A stretch of 64,000 nt of DNA from Rhodoplanes sp963840055 (GTDB lineage Bacteria; Pseudomonadota; Alphaproteobacteria; Rhizobiales; Xanthobacteraceae). The stretch covers positions 1-64,000 of the forward strand of contig CAWIXM010000006.1 of the NCBI GenBank assembly GCA_963840055.1, given 5' to 3'. Made by a program: the position numbers and the translations under genes. This document shows positions 18,818 through 29,824 of the stretch, piece after piece; within the stretch, counting starts at the first letter, position 1; the number at the start of each line of letters is the position of its first letter. The notes under the pieces are model-generated. The model had not been told where the DNA came from and ran no database searches. It saw nothing but the letters and a program-made list of their open reading frames with translations.

Positions 18818-21349
18818 GTGAGTCAATCGGCTAATCGGTCTGGCGCCGGCGGGCGCGATCGGCACGCGGCCTTCATCGAATCCGTTCTTTCCCGGGCGCG
18901 CTGGGCTTTGCTGTGGGAACGGCTATGGCCGGCCTTGGCATTGCCGGCGATGGCGCTCGGCGTGTTCCTGGCGGCATCGTGGATCGGCCTGTGGCTGTGG
19001 CTGCCGCCGTTGGGCCGCCTGATCGGGGTCGCTGTCTTCGGCATTGCTTTCGTCATTTCGCTGATCCCGCTGGCGCGGGTGCGGTTTCCAACGGTGGCTG
19101 ATGGATTGCGCCGGCTCGACCGTAATTCCGGGGTCGCGCACCGGCCGGCGACCGCAGCCGCCGACACGATCGCAACCTCGCAGAGCGATCCGTGGGCGCT
19201 TGCGCTGTGGCAGGCCCATGTCGCCCGGGCGCTCTCTATCGCCGGCGCGCTCAGAGCAGGCTGGCCGTCGCCGAAGTTGGCCCTGCGCGATCCGGTGGCG
19301 CTGCGGGCGCTTGTCCTCATTCTCGGCGTTGCGACGTTTTTTGCGGCGGGCGACCAGCGCATGCGACGGATCGCCGCGGCGTTCGACTGGCAAGGCGTGG
19401 TGACGCCGGTCAGCTTCCGCCTCGACGCCTGGGTGTCGCCCCCGGTCTATACCGGCAGGCCCCCGGTCATACTGCCCGGCGTGCGTCCAGGCGAGGCGGT
19501 GCAGCAAACCAGCGCGACGCTGTCAGTCCCCGCTGGTAGCGTGTTGGTCGTGCGCACGAGTGGCGACGCCAAGTTCGACCTGGCGACGTCAGGCGGACTC
19601 TCGGAGGTCGGCGGCGATCCGCAGGCAAAAGCATCCGCGGGCGCCGACGAGCGGCGCTTTACCATCAATGGCTACGGGACGGCCGAACTGCGCGGAGCCG
19701 GCCACGACTTTGTCTGGACCTTCAATGCCATTCCCGATCATGGGCCGACGATCGCGCTTGCAAAGGACCCCGAGCAACAGGCGCGCGGCGCTCTCCAGCT
19801 CACCTACAAGCTGGAAGACGATTACGGCGTGGTGGAAGCGCGGGCGACCTTTGCGCCGAAGCAAGCCGATGCCGCCGCGGCGCCGCGCGCTTTGTTCGAT
19901 CCGCCCGAGTTTCCCCTCGTCCTTCCGCAGACCCGGACCAAGAACGGCGTCGGCCAGACTATGAAGGACCTGACCGAGAGTCCCTGGGCCGGCGCCGATG
20001 TGACGATGACGCTGATCGCCCGGGACGAGGCGAAGAACGAGGGTCGCAGCGCTCCCTTCGAAATGCGCCTGCCGGAACGCATCTTCGTCAAGCCGCTCGC
20101 GCGCGCGCTGATCGAACAACGCCGCGAGCTTGCGCTCGACGCCGATGCGCGCGACCGCGTGACGATCGCCCTCGACGCGCTGGCGATGGCGCCCGAGCAG
20201 TTCACGCCGGAGGCGGGCGTCTATATCGGCCTACGCGCGATCTATTGGAAGCTCGCCCGCGCCAAGTCGGATAACGATTTGCGCGAGGTGGTCAATGAGC
20301 TGTGGGCAATGGCGACCCAGCTCGAGGACGGCGACGTCTCGGATGCCGAGGCGCAGTTGCGCGCGGCGCAGGAACGGCTGCGCCAGGCGCTCGAACGCGG
20401 CGCGAGCGAGGAAGAGATCAAGCGGTTGATGGATGAGTTACGCGCCGCGCTCGACAAGTTCCTGCAGGCGCTCGCCGAGGAAATGCGCAAGAACCCGCAA
20501 CTTGCGCGCCCGCTCGATCCCAATGCGCGCCAATTGCGGTCGCAGGACCTGCGCAGCATGCTTGACCGGCTCGAACAGCTCGCCCGCTCGGGCGCGAAGG
20601 ACGCCGCGCGCGCACTGCTCGAACAGCTGCAATCGATGCTGGAAAACCTGCAGATGGCGCGGCCAGGGATGCCCGGCGACGACAGCGACGACGACATGAT
20701 GTCGGCGCTCGATGAACTCGGCAACATGATCCGCCGCCAGCAGCGGTTGCGCGACCGCACCTTCCAACAGGGGCAGGACCAGCGGCGCGGCCAGCGGCGC
20801 GGCCAGCGGCGCCAGGGCCAGCAACCGGGCGATCCGAATGCGTTCGGCAAGCTGCAACAGGATCAACAGGCGCTCCGCGATCAGCTCAAGCAGTTGATGG
20901 AGCAGCTGCGCCAGCGCGGCATGGGCCAACAGCAGGATGGGCAGCAGGGCGATTCGCTCGGCCGCGCCGACGAGTCGATGGGAGATGCCACCGAATCGCT
21001 TGGCGGAAAGGATGCCGACAGCGCCGTCGACAGTCAGGGCCGGGCGCTCGACGCGCTGCGTCGGGGCGCGCAAAGCCTTGCCCAGCAATTGCAGCAGCAG
21101 ATGGGACAAGGGCCCGGTCCGTTCCAACCGGGGCGCATCGGACGAGGTCGGGCGCAGCAGGATACGGATCCGCTCGGCCGGCCATTGCGCGGCCGCGACT
21201 ACGGCGACGACACCACGGTCAAGGTTCCGGGAGAGATCGACGTTCAGCGGGCGCGCCGCATCCTCGAGGAGTTGCGGCGACGCTTTGCCGATCCGCAGCG
21301 CCCGCAACTCGAGCTCGACTATATCGAGCGGCTTCTGCGGGACTATTAG
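18818..21349 (+). CDS. TIGR02302 (DUF4175) membrane protein
   Basis: This 843-residue protein has two or three N-terminal membrane segments (about residues 35-100 and 165-180), then a beta-rich domain (VSPPVYTGRPPVILPG). A long alpha-helical, Gln/Arg/Glu-rich C-terminal half follows (residues about 430-800). Length and layout match the TIGR02302 family that is nearly confined to alphaproteobacteria and often follows lysA. Function is unknown; it is likely an inner-membrane protein with a large periplasmic part. A 12-bp in-frame tandem repeat (CAGCGGCGCGGC) near 20780-20812 encodes repeated GQRR. The start is a GTG; an in-frame stop lies just upstream, and no strong ribosome site is visible. 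Confidence 0.88.
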   Translation: MSQSANRSGAGGRDRHAAFIESVLSRARWALLWERLWPALALPAMALGVFLAASWIGLWLWLPPLGRLIGVAVFGIAFVISLIPLARVRFPTVADGLRRLDRNSGVAHRPATAAADTIATSQSDPWALALWQAHVARALSIAGALRAGWPSPKLALRDPVALRALVLILGVATFFAAGDQRMRRIAAAFDWQGVVTPVSFRLDAWVSPPVYTGRPPVILPGVRPGEAVQQTSATLSVPAGSVLVVRTSGDAKFDLATSGGLSEVGGDPQAKASAGADERRFTINGYGTAELRGAGHDFVWTFNAIPDHGPTIALAKDPEQQARGALQLTYKLEDDYGVVEARATFAPKQADAAAAPRALFDPPEFPLVLPQTRTKNGVGQTMKDLTESPWAGADVTMTLIARDEAKNEGRSAPFEMRLPERIFVKPLARALIEQRRELALDADARDRVTIALDALAMAPEQFTPEAGVYIGLRAIYWKLARAKSDNDLREVVNELWAMATQLEDGDVSDAEAQLRAAQERLRQALERGASEEEIKRLMDELRAALDKFLQALAEEMRKNPQLARPLDPNARQLRSQDLRSMLDRLEQLARSGAKDAARALLEQLQSMLENLQMARPGMPGDDSDDDMMSALDELGNMIRRQQRLRDRTFQQGQDQRRGQRRGQRRQGQQPGDPNAFGKLQQDQQALRDQLKQLMEQLRQRGMGQQQDGQQGDSLGRADESMGDATESLGGKDADSAVDSQGRALDALRRGAQSLAQQLQQQMGQGPGPFQPGRIGRGRAQQDTDPLGRPLRGRDYGDDTTVKVPGEIDVQRARRILEELRRRFADPQRPQLELDYIERLLRDY

Positions 21350-21375
21350 AGCATTTTCCGTTCGCTTTGGTCCGC

Positions 21376-21459
21376 ACTCCGTTCATTCCCGCGAAAGCGG
21401 GAAGCCAGGTTTCCCTACCGCTGTCACTGGGTCCCCCCTTGCGCGGGGACGAACGGAGT
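21376..21459. repeat. MITE-like palindromic repeat
   Basis: The outer arms ACTCCGTTC (21376) and GAACGGAGT (ending 21459) are perfect inverted repeats. Inside are two hairpins, TTCCCGCGAAAGCGGGAA and GTCCCC..GCGGGGAC, and inner arms CCAG/CTGG. It has no coding capacity. A partial copy of the other dispersed repeat (GAGCATTTTCCG) sits just before it at 21350. The remaining sequence to 21557 shows nothing else. Confidence 0.7.
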
Positions 21460-21557
21460 CGATGAACGAGCCAATATGACCGGAAGCCGGTCTAGCCGGC
21501 CTGCGCCGTCAGACGTTGCGGATGCTGCGCAGGATGAGACCCGTCGCCAGGTGAATC

Positions 21558-22232
21558 TCATCCGATCCCGAAACGCCGCGCGAGAAACTCGCCGCCCTGA
21601 CGCAGCCCTTCCTGATCGATACCGTGCCCCATGCCGTAGGATAAGTGCCACTCGACCGGTATCGAGAGCGCGGCGAGGTCGTTGATGGCGAGAAACAGGG
21701 CCTGGGCCGGGATCAGGTCATCCTCGGAGCCGTGCAGGAGCAGGATCGGCGGCTGGCTTCGCAAGTCTTTCTTGAGGGAATCGGGCGCGGCCCCATCGGG
21801 CAGCACGAAGATGCCGGAATAACCGACGATCGCCGCTGGCGCGACGGCGCGGCGCAGGCCCACATGCAGCGCCATCATGGTTCCTTGGCTGAAGCCGACA
21901 AGCGCCAACGCGCTCGGCGGCAGGTTGCGTCGCTGCAGCTCATTATCGAGAAAGCGGTCGAGCACCGGCGCCGCCTTGTTGACGCCGGTCCAGCGCTCGT
22001 TGGCCTCGCGGAAGGTGAGGGGAAACCATTCACGACCCATCGGAGCCTGCCCGCACGGGTGGGGCGCATGCGGCGATACGAAGGCCGCTTGCGGAAGCAG
22101 GTCCTGCCATATGCGGCCGATCTCGATCAGATCGTTGCCGTCCGCGCCGTAACCGTGGAGGAAAACGACGAGCTGGCGGGCGGGTCCGCGCGAGCGCGGC
22201 TCTATCCGGGGACCGTCGAGCTCTGCAGCCAA
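21558..22232 (-). CDS. Alpha/beta hydrolase, phospholipase/carboxylesterase family
   Basis: This 224-residue protein has an oxyanion loop (VVFLHGYGADGND), the nucleophile elbow GFSQG, an Asp in LHGSEDDLIP and a His in YGMGHGI, the full catalytic triad of the YpfH/carboxylesterase family. No signal peptide is visible, so it is probably cytoplasmic. The substrate cannot be told. It lies 21 bases downstream of the AlkA-type glycosylase gene, so the two are probably co-transcribed. Confidence 0.9.
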   Translation of the reverse strand: MAAELDGPRIEPRSRGPARQLVVFLHGYGADGNDLIEIGRIWQDLLPQAAFVSPHAPHPCGQAPMGREWFPLTFREANERWTGVNKAAPVLDRFLDNELQRRNLPPSALALVGFSQGTMMALHVGLRRAVAPAAIVGYSGIFVLPDGAAPDSLKKDLRSQPPILLLHGSEDDLIPAQALFLAINDLAALSIPVEWHLSYGMGHGIDQEGLRQGGEFLARRFGIG

Positions 22233-22253
22233 ATCTGCCTCCTTGAATGGGTT

Positions 22254-22916
22254 TCAAGCTTGGGTGGGTGATTGAATGAGGGTCGGGTCGCGGCGTTTGA
22301 CGGCGCGATAATAGGACCACAGAAGCAAAGCGGCCACCCCGCGCCACGGCCGCCACGGCTCGGCGAGCGGGACCATGGCTTTGACGCTCGGCCGCTCGGC
22401 GAGCGTGAAGGCGAGGCGGAGTGCTTCGCGCAAGGCAAGATCGCCGGCCGGCCAGGCGTCGGCATGGCCGAGGCAGAACAGGAGATAACTATCGGCGGTC
22501 CAGGGCCCCACTCCGTGCAGGCCCACCAAGGCGCGATGAGCTTCGTCCGCATCCATGGTTGCGAGCGCATCGAGGTCGAGTTCGCCGGTCGCAAGCGCGG
22601 TCGCGAGCAGCTTCAGCGCGCGGATTTTTCCTTCCGACAGTCCGACTTGCTTGAGCCGCGCGATGCGCGCCCGGCGCAGCGCCTCCGGAGCGAAGGGATC
22701 GTAGGCAGCGGCGAGCCGCGACCAGATCGCGGTCGCGCTCGCGGTCGAGAGCTGTTGGCCGATCATCGTGGCGACAAGGCCGGGAAAACCCGCCGGCCGC
22801 CGGCGCAGGGGAGGGCGTCCCGTGACGGCCAACACCTGGGCGAACCGTGGATCGGCCTTGACGAGATGGGCGAGCCCCCGGTCGAGATCGGTTTCGCTGG
22901 CAAGGCGGTGCGTCAT
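22254..22916 (-). CDS. DNA-3-methyladenine glycosylase II-type (AlkA family)
   Basis: This 220-residue HhH-GPD glycosylase has the helix-hairpin-helix LVGLHGVGPWTADSY and the catalytic Asp in WPAGDLALREAL. The ATMIGQQLS segment is also typical. It should remove alkylated purines from DNA. It lacks the N-terminal domain of E. coli AlkA, as many short homologues do. The ATG at 22916 lacks a clear ribosome site, and an in-frame TTG at 22937 is an alternative. A UdgX gene is divergent, 113 bases away. Confidence 0.88.
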   Translation of the reverse strand: MTHRLASETDLDRGLAHLVKADPRFAQVLAVTGRPPLRRRPAGFPGLVATMIGQQLSTASATAIWSRLAAAYDPFAPEALRRARIARLKQVGLSEGKIRALKLLATALATGELDLDALATMDADEAHRALVGLHGVGPWTADSYLLFCLGHADAWPAGDLALREALRLAFTLAERPSVKAMVPLAEPWRPWRGVAALLLWSYYRAVKRRDPTLIQSPTQA

Positions 22917-23029
22917 GAGGGAGAGATAGCGAAACAAGGCTTTCGCTCAAAGCGCACGGCAGCAGGTGAGAAATTGCTGAGGTGGAAAGATTGCCGGAAC
23001 CCGGCCGGCGCCGCCATGATTGAACGAAC

Positions 23030-23647
23030 ATGACCGAGACATTGCCGCCGATCACCACACTTGCTGCGTTGCGCGAGGCGGAAGCTTCGTGCACGCGCTG
23101 CTCGCTGTTTAGAAACGCGACACAGGTGGTGCCGGGCGAAGGCCCGGCGCCGGCGCGGCTGATGCTGGTGGGCGAACAGCCGGGCGATCAGGAAGACCTG
23201 CAGGGGCGTCCGTTTGTCGGCCCCGCCGGGCGCGTGCTCGACCGCGCGATCGCCGAGGCGGGCATCGAGCGGCGCGAGGTGTTCGTCACCAATGCGGTCA
23301 AGCACTTCAAATGGGAGCCGCGCGGCAAACGGCGTCTGCACAAGAAGCCGAGCGCCTATGAGATCGATCGCTGCCGTTGGTGGAACGACTTCGAACGCGC
23401 GATCGTGCGGCCGGAACTGACGGTCGCGCTCGGGGTGACCGCGGCGGCGAGCCTGCTTGGCCGCGGCGTGACGATCTCGCGGGTGCGCGGAACGCTCATC
23501 GAAGGCCGCGGCGGCGCGCGCGTCGTCGTCACCATTCACCCGTCGTTTATCTTGCGCATCGAGGACGAAGACGGCAAAGCGCGGGAATACAACCGCTTCG
23601 TCGCCGACCTTAGGTTTTGTGCGGAGCACCTGCGCGCGGCGGCGTGA
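23030..23647 (+). CDS. udgX: UdgX-family uracil-DNA-binding glycosylase
   Basis: This 205-residue protein has the Fe-S-type uracil glycosylase layout: CTRC at residues 21-24, motif A GEQPGDQED (48-56), VTNAVKHFKWEP, then KRRLH at 100-104 and the late HPSFILR. The KRRIH-like insertion with His104 defines UdgX, whose His forms a covalent bond to the abasic sugar after uracil removal in the mycobacterial enzyme. Here Leu replaces Ile at position 103. It is likely a single-protein repair or damage-capture factor, with an AlkA-type gene beside it on the other strand. Confidence 0.88.
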   Translation: MTETLPPITTLAALREAEASCTRCSLFRNATQVVPGEGPAPARLMLVGEQPGDQEDLQGRPFVGPAGRVLDRAIAEAGIERREVFVTNAVKHFKWEPRGKRRLHKKPSAYEIDRCRWWNDFERAIVRPELTVALGVTAAASLLGRGVTISRVRGTLIEGRGGARVVVTIHPSFILRIEDEDGKAREYNRFVADLRFCAEHLRAAA

Positions 23648-23914
23648 GACTGGCAAACGGTTCCCTAAAACGGGCTCATTAACGCGCAGCCGTAGCACCG
23701 CGCGGCCATATCCTGAACGACACAAACTGGATGAATGCAAGGGTCATTGGCCGCGAGCTGCCTCCATTTCTTGGTTGCCCGCAGCCACTAATTTTTCGGT
23801 TCGGCCATGTGATCCGTCTCACACGCGTTTCGAAAGATAGCGCGCCAACATTAACTTCGAAATTCATTCTGATGTTTCCCAAGGAGAGGTCTCCCAGATA
23901 ACGGAGAACTACGC

Positions 23915-24727
23915 ATGGCTACGAAACGACACGCAAGGCCTGAAGCACATCGCATCTGCAATGTGGTACCTTCGCGCAATACGGAGAATGACTGGCGTTT
24001 CGAGCATGCCATAGCATCCAACGCCGTTGCCGCTCCCCGCGCAGCCCTCCCGGCCAGTGTGGACCTGCGCGCGACTTGGTGGGACATCGGCGATCAGGAA
24101 AATACTGGGTCATGCGTCGGCTGGGGTTCTACCGACGGCGTCGCCCGTTACCATTTCGTCAAGGCAGGCAAACTAGCCCAGAACGCAAAGTTGTCGCCGC
24201 GTTGTACTTGGATGGCATCGAAGGAGACCGACACCTTCACCAGCCGGCCGGAAACATTCATCGAGGAAGCGGGCACCACCCTCAAGGCTGCCGTGGACAT
24301 CCTGCGCAGGTACGGTGCTGCACCTGAAACCCTGGTTCCCTTCCATATCAAGACCTTCATGTACCAGGGAAGCGAGGACACCCTTTTCGCCGTCATGGCG
24401 ACGCGCCGCATCGCATCCTATTTTAATCTCCAGAAAAACCTGGCGAACTGGCGTTCTTGGCTTGCCACTCACGGCCCGATCCTAGTCGGCCTCAACATCG
24501 ACGCGACCTGGGATAACGCCAAAGCAACCCATGGCAAGCTGGATTCCTTCCAGCCGAAAACTGTCCGTGGCGGTCACGCCGTCGCGGCCGTCGGCTATAC
24601 TGCTGACCACCGCTTCATCATTCGCAACAGCTGGGGTACGTCTTGGGGCGACCACGGCTTCGCCTATGCCAGCGAGGCTTACATAAATGCCGCGTTCTTC
24701 AACGAGAGCTATGGCGTGACACTCTGA
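23915..24727 (+). CDS. Papain-like (C1 family) cysteine protease
   Basis: This 270-residue protein has a complete C1 catalytic set: oxyanion Gln61 (GDQENTGSC), Cys67, His221 (RGGHAVAAVGY) and Asn238 (IRNSWGTSWGDHGFAY). No signal peptide is visible; the N-terminal 40 residues may act as a short pro-segment. Bacterial C1 proteases of this short form occur sporadically. GGAG precedes the ATG. A chagasin-like inhibitor gene follows after 27 bases on the same strand, so the two are probably one operon. Local base use looks less GC-rich than the neighbours, compatible with acquisition by transfer. Confidence 0.9.
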   Translation: MATKRHARPEAHRICNVVPSRNTENDWRFEHAIASNAVAAPRAALPASVDLRATWWDIGDQENTGSCVGWGSTDGVARYHFVKAGKLAQNAKLSPRCTWMASKETDTFTSRPETFIEEAGTTLKAAVDILRRYGAAPETLVPFHIKTFMYQGSEDTLFAVMATRRIASYFNLQKNLANWRSWLATHGPILVGLNIDATWDNAKATHGKLDSFQPKTVRGGHAVAAVGYTADHRFIIRNSWGTSWGDHGFAYASEAYINAAFFNESYGVTL

Positions 24728-24754
24728 ACCAATTTTGGCGCGACGGACTTTATA

Positions 24755-25183
24755 GTGGGATCGTACGTTTTATCTTTTGCGCGAATGACGGCGCTGGTGG
24801 GTGCATGGCTCATGCATTCCCCCGGCGCAGTCTCCTTTGCCGACAGCGAAAAGGTTCCCAAGATTATGTTGACGCTGGTCGAGACGGATAATGACCGAAC
24901 GGTGGATATTCGCGTGGGCGACACTGTGCGGATAACTCTGCCAGAGAATGCAACTACCGGCTACCGTTGGGCGATCGATCACTACGATAAGGAATTCATC
25001 GAAGCGATTGCAACCGAGCCTAAATACACGAAAAAGGCTATTGGCTCCGGCGGCGAGGTTTCATTCCTCTTTCAAGGAAAGAAAGCTGGAACCGGAGAGA
25101 TCGCATTGAAGAACTGGCGGTCTTGGGAAGGGGACTCATCGGTTACGTCCCGTTTTCGCCTGCGGCTCAATGTGCAACAATAG
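24755..25183 (+). CDS. Chagasin-like (I42) cysteine-protease inhibitor
   Basis: This 142-residue protein has an N-terminal hydrophobic segment likely to be a signal peptide (ending near FADS, residue 31). An I42 chagasin-like domain follows: VGDTVRITLPENATTGYRW carries the NxTTGY loop, GSGGEVSFLF the central loop and the LKNWRSWEGD region the third loop. These three loops block papain-type active sites in known chagasins. The start may be GTG at 24755 or ATG at 24785. Immediate linkage to a papain-like protease supports the assignment and suggests self-protection or regulation. Confidence 0.85.
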   Translation: MGSYVLSFARMTALVGAWLMHSPGAVSFADSEKVPKIMLTLVETDNDRTVDIRVGDTVRITLPENATTGYRWAIDHYDKEFIEAIATEPKYTKKAIGSGGEVSFLFQGKKAGTGEIALKNWRSWEGDSSVTSRFRLRLNVQQ

Positions 25184-25258
25184 CCCGGCTGCTTCGCCTG
25201 TGCATGACGACAAGCGAGAGCTCATCGCGTCGCGCGCAAGAAGAAACTGCGGCGCGGT

Positions 25259-27043
25259 TCAGGCCGCCGCGCCTTCGCGGATTTCTTTGAGCCGCCGCTC
25301 CTGATCGACATAGGCCTGCGCCGCGGCGTTCTGGAACAATTCGCGCGAGCCGGTCTCGTCATCGGTCACCGGCGTGATCGCGAGGTCGCGATATTCATAG
25401 CGCTTCGGGTCGCGCTTGATCCTCAGGTAAATCCGGCGCAGGCGCAGATAGGTGTAGATCCAACGGATGTTCTTCACCACGGTCTCAGCAAAGAATTTCG
25501 GATAGAACGACCAGACCGGCTCGCGCGGTAGCGCTGGGCGGCGATCGCGGCGAAACTTCATCCGCAGGAATCCGCTTTCGAGCGGATGCACGTTCTCGAT
25601 CTCGATCGAGCACTTGAACCAAGTGATGGCGAACAAGGTCGCGCCGAAGCCGTGCAAAGCCGCGGCCCGTTTCATCACGGTCGTGACATGCTCGGTCGAA
25701 TAGAAGCTCTCCCATGCCTGTTGATAGGCATGGGTCCATTCTTCCCGCGACATGCGCGGATGTGCGGTCGTGATGTGAAACAGGTCGTATTTGTTGAGGT
25801 CGGGATCCATCCACACGCCGGCGCGGTAGAGCTTCTGGTGATCCTCCGAGCCTGGCAGCGGCGTCAGATAAAAGAATTCCAAGATGTCGATCGGCAATTC
25901 GCGCTTGATGATCTCGATCTCGCGGCTGACCAACTCGGCCGTATCCCCGGGAAAGCCGATGATATAGCCCGCATAAGTCAAAATGCTCGCGTGCTGCCAG
26001 GCGAGCAGCATCGCGCGATATTCGGTGATCTTGTTCTGCTTCTTCTTCGCTCCGGCGAGGTTGTCCGGATTGATGTTTTCAAGCCCGATGAACACGCGTT
26101 TCACGCCCGCCCGCCGGCATTTCTCGATAAATCCCGGCGTCCGGTGACAGAGCGTGTCCACTTGGATGATGAAGCTGAAATCCATGCGCTCGACTTCGCG
26201 CAGGTAAATCAGCCGGTCGAGAATCGGCTCCCAATCCTTGTTGCGGGCGAAATTGTCGTCGGTGATGAAGAAGCGCGACAGGCCCTGGGCGATGTTCTCG
26301 CGCACGATCCTCTCGACGTCCTCAGGCGTGCGCCGTCGTGACACGCGTCCTTGCACGTTGATGATGGTGCAGAACGAGCACTGATAGGGGCACCCGCGAC
26401 CGGCGTCGAAGCTGGTGATCGCGCCGGCGGTGCGGGTGACGCGCTCGCGTCCGAGAAACGGGATGGCCGCGCCGGAGATGCCGGGCAGATCGTCCATGAA
26501 ATTGTAAAGCGGTTTCAGCGTGCCCGCGTAGGCGTCGCGCAGCACCTCTTCGAGCCGTCCTTCCGCCTCGCCGGCGAAGATCGAAATGCCGAGCGCCTGC
26601 GCCTCGCGCAGGGCGTCGTCGTCGCCCCCGATCATCGAGATGACGCCCGACATATGGAAACCGCCGATGCCGACCTGGACGCCCATGGCGCGCAGCGGCC
26701 GGGCGATGTCGAGCGCGCGCGGGGTCTGGTTCGATTGCACCCCGACCAGCATGACCATGCCGGCGTCGGCCGCTTTCACCAGGCGCGCCAATCGCTCAGG
26801 GCGAATGCGCGTGTTGCTTTCATCAAGGGCGTGAATGTCGAAATCGAGGTCGTCGCCGAGCACGCGCCGGTCCGCCAAGTCGCGGGCAAGTCCATAAAGA
26901 CAAGCAAGCGAATTCGATGGGATCGCCGAGCGAAACCACTAAATCACATAGCCGTCGTCGTCGTAATGCGTCGGCTTCACCAGCACGAGACAAAAGCGTT
27001 TGCGGCGGCCTGCGCGCGACAAAGCGGGCGTCGAGGTGGACAT
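25259..27043 (-). pseudogene. B12-binding radical SAM gene interrupted by one amber codon
   Basis: The reading frame starts at 27043 (MSTSTPALSRAG, with GGAGGGA upstream) and runs 34 codons to a TAG at 26939-26941. It then continues in the same frame for 560 codons. The later part has B12-binding-type sequence (VGVQSNQTPRALDIARPL), the radical SAM motif CPYQCSFC and a long C-terminal domain. The amber codon sits in YVI-stop-WFRSAIPSNSLA, where relatives have Gln (CAG), so a single C-to-T change explains it. Translation could restart downstream, losing part of the Rossmann domain. The reaction is unknown. Confidence 0.8.
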
Positions 27044-27306
27044 TCCTGTCCCTCCGTTCCGTCCGCGACATAGCACGTGAGCGCCGATTTGGAAAACAGC
27101 CCGTTTCCCGCCGGGCGCGCGCATTATCCGCTTCCAGGCGTTCGCAAATCGCCTGTCACGACGGCGGGCGGCCAATGCCATCGATAATTGCCCATGATCG
27201 GCGATTATTTGCTTTCCGCGAAGCTGGTTCCGGGCGGGCGAAATCTGTAATGTCGCAGATGACCCCCGAGCTAGTTTCGACGCCTTTTGACCCGAGGACT
27301 CATCCG

Positions 27307-28980
<1,674 letters not shown>

Positions 28981-28998
28981 TCCTGCGTCGCGGCTGGA

Positions 28999-29457
28999 TC
29001 AGCTAGCCGCTGTGGGGTGGTTGCCCCATAGCGGCGCACCCTCCGGCCAGGCGAAGAGGTGGCTCGCGCAGCGCCGGCAATCCGAGCTGCCGAAGCCTGG
29101 GACTGGCGCCGGGAGGTGCGACAGCTTTGCCGCTAACGCGCATTCCTCTCGGCCTGGAAAAATCCAGGCGCCGATGACGGCGCCGCGCTCGGTCAAATGA
29201 TCGACGTGCCAGCGGATCGACTTGCCGCGCCGCATATGCCTTGCGACACGGGCCCTCAGCCCGCCCGGTCCATTGGCCGAGCCGCAATAAAGGTAGCGGC
29301 CGGGAGCGAGCGCCTGCGGCTTCTCGTGGCCGATCGCCAGCACAACGATCTCGGTAAGATCGATCACGAGGATGTAGCCGCCGGAAAGGGCAGGGATGTC
29401 CCCGGCCGTGCGGAACAGCCGGGGACGTCTATGCCTTCTGGGTCGCATGATCGGCAT
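28999..29457 (-). CDS. DUF123 (GIY-YIG-like) protein
   Basis: This 152-residue protein matches DUF123: GYILVIDL opening, GRYLYCGSANGPGGLRARV, RWHVDHLTERGAV, and PVPGFGSSDCRRCASHLF. The family is related to GIY-YIG nucleases and in some archaea is fused to endonuclease III. Its activity is unproven. It is convergent with pgm, 18 bases apart. The start could be 29457 or a little downstream. Confidence 0.8.
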   Translation of the reverse strand: MPIMRPRRHRRPRLFRTAGDIPALSGGYILVIDLTEIVVLAIGHEKPQALAPGRYLYCGSANGPGGLRARVARHMRRGKSIRWHVDHLTERGAVIGAWIFPGREECALAAKLSHLPAPVPGFGSSDCRRCASHLFAWPEGAPLWGNHPTAAS

Positions 29458-29824
29458 GGCGGCCCACTGTAAGCCAGACAGGTCCAAACGGTCCCTGGGC
29501 AAAGCAGGCGGATCAAAACGCCGTGCGGCGTGCCGGTTCGCGACCCAGGGCCGACCACCTAAGTCATTGGATAGACAAGCATAATACCTTGGCGCGGCGC
29601 TGCGATCCGACCATTCACATTTTCGAACCTAGGGCCTATAGGTCGCAACTATGGGCTGAGGAGTGGTTTCGAGCCGCTGTGCCGAGGGCCATATCTGCCG
29701 GGAAGCGGGGCGCGAAAGAGTGTCAGGCGCGGGGTCATCCCGCTGCTCTGCACATGCAAACGTCTGCGGCGGTTCGGGCTCGATGCCTTGCGTCGTTCAG
29801 GCCTTGCCGCAAGGGAGTGATGGT
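29458..29824. other. Intergenic region, no gene seen
   Basis: These 367 bases separate the DUF123 gene from the TPR-CHAT gene, which are divergent. Only short frames without family likeness are present. It presumably holds both promoters; I could not assign them. Confidence 0.5.

Noticed and set aside
20779..20815. Short direct repeats as a possible CRISPR array
   Set aside because: They are 12-bp in-frame tandem repeats coding GQRR within TIGR02302, with no spacers and no cas genes.
20438..21307. Long reverse-strand frame inside the TIGR02302 gene
   Set aside because: Its Leu/Arg/His-rich composition mirrors the Gln/Arg-rich sense strand, so it is a shadow.
26917..27306. Long N-terminal extension of Pgm
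   Set aside because: It overlaps the divergent radical SAM gene start; known Pgm proteins begin at the segment encoded from 27307, which has a ribosome site.
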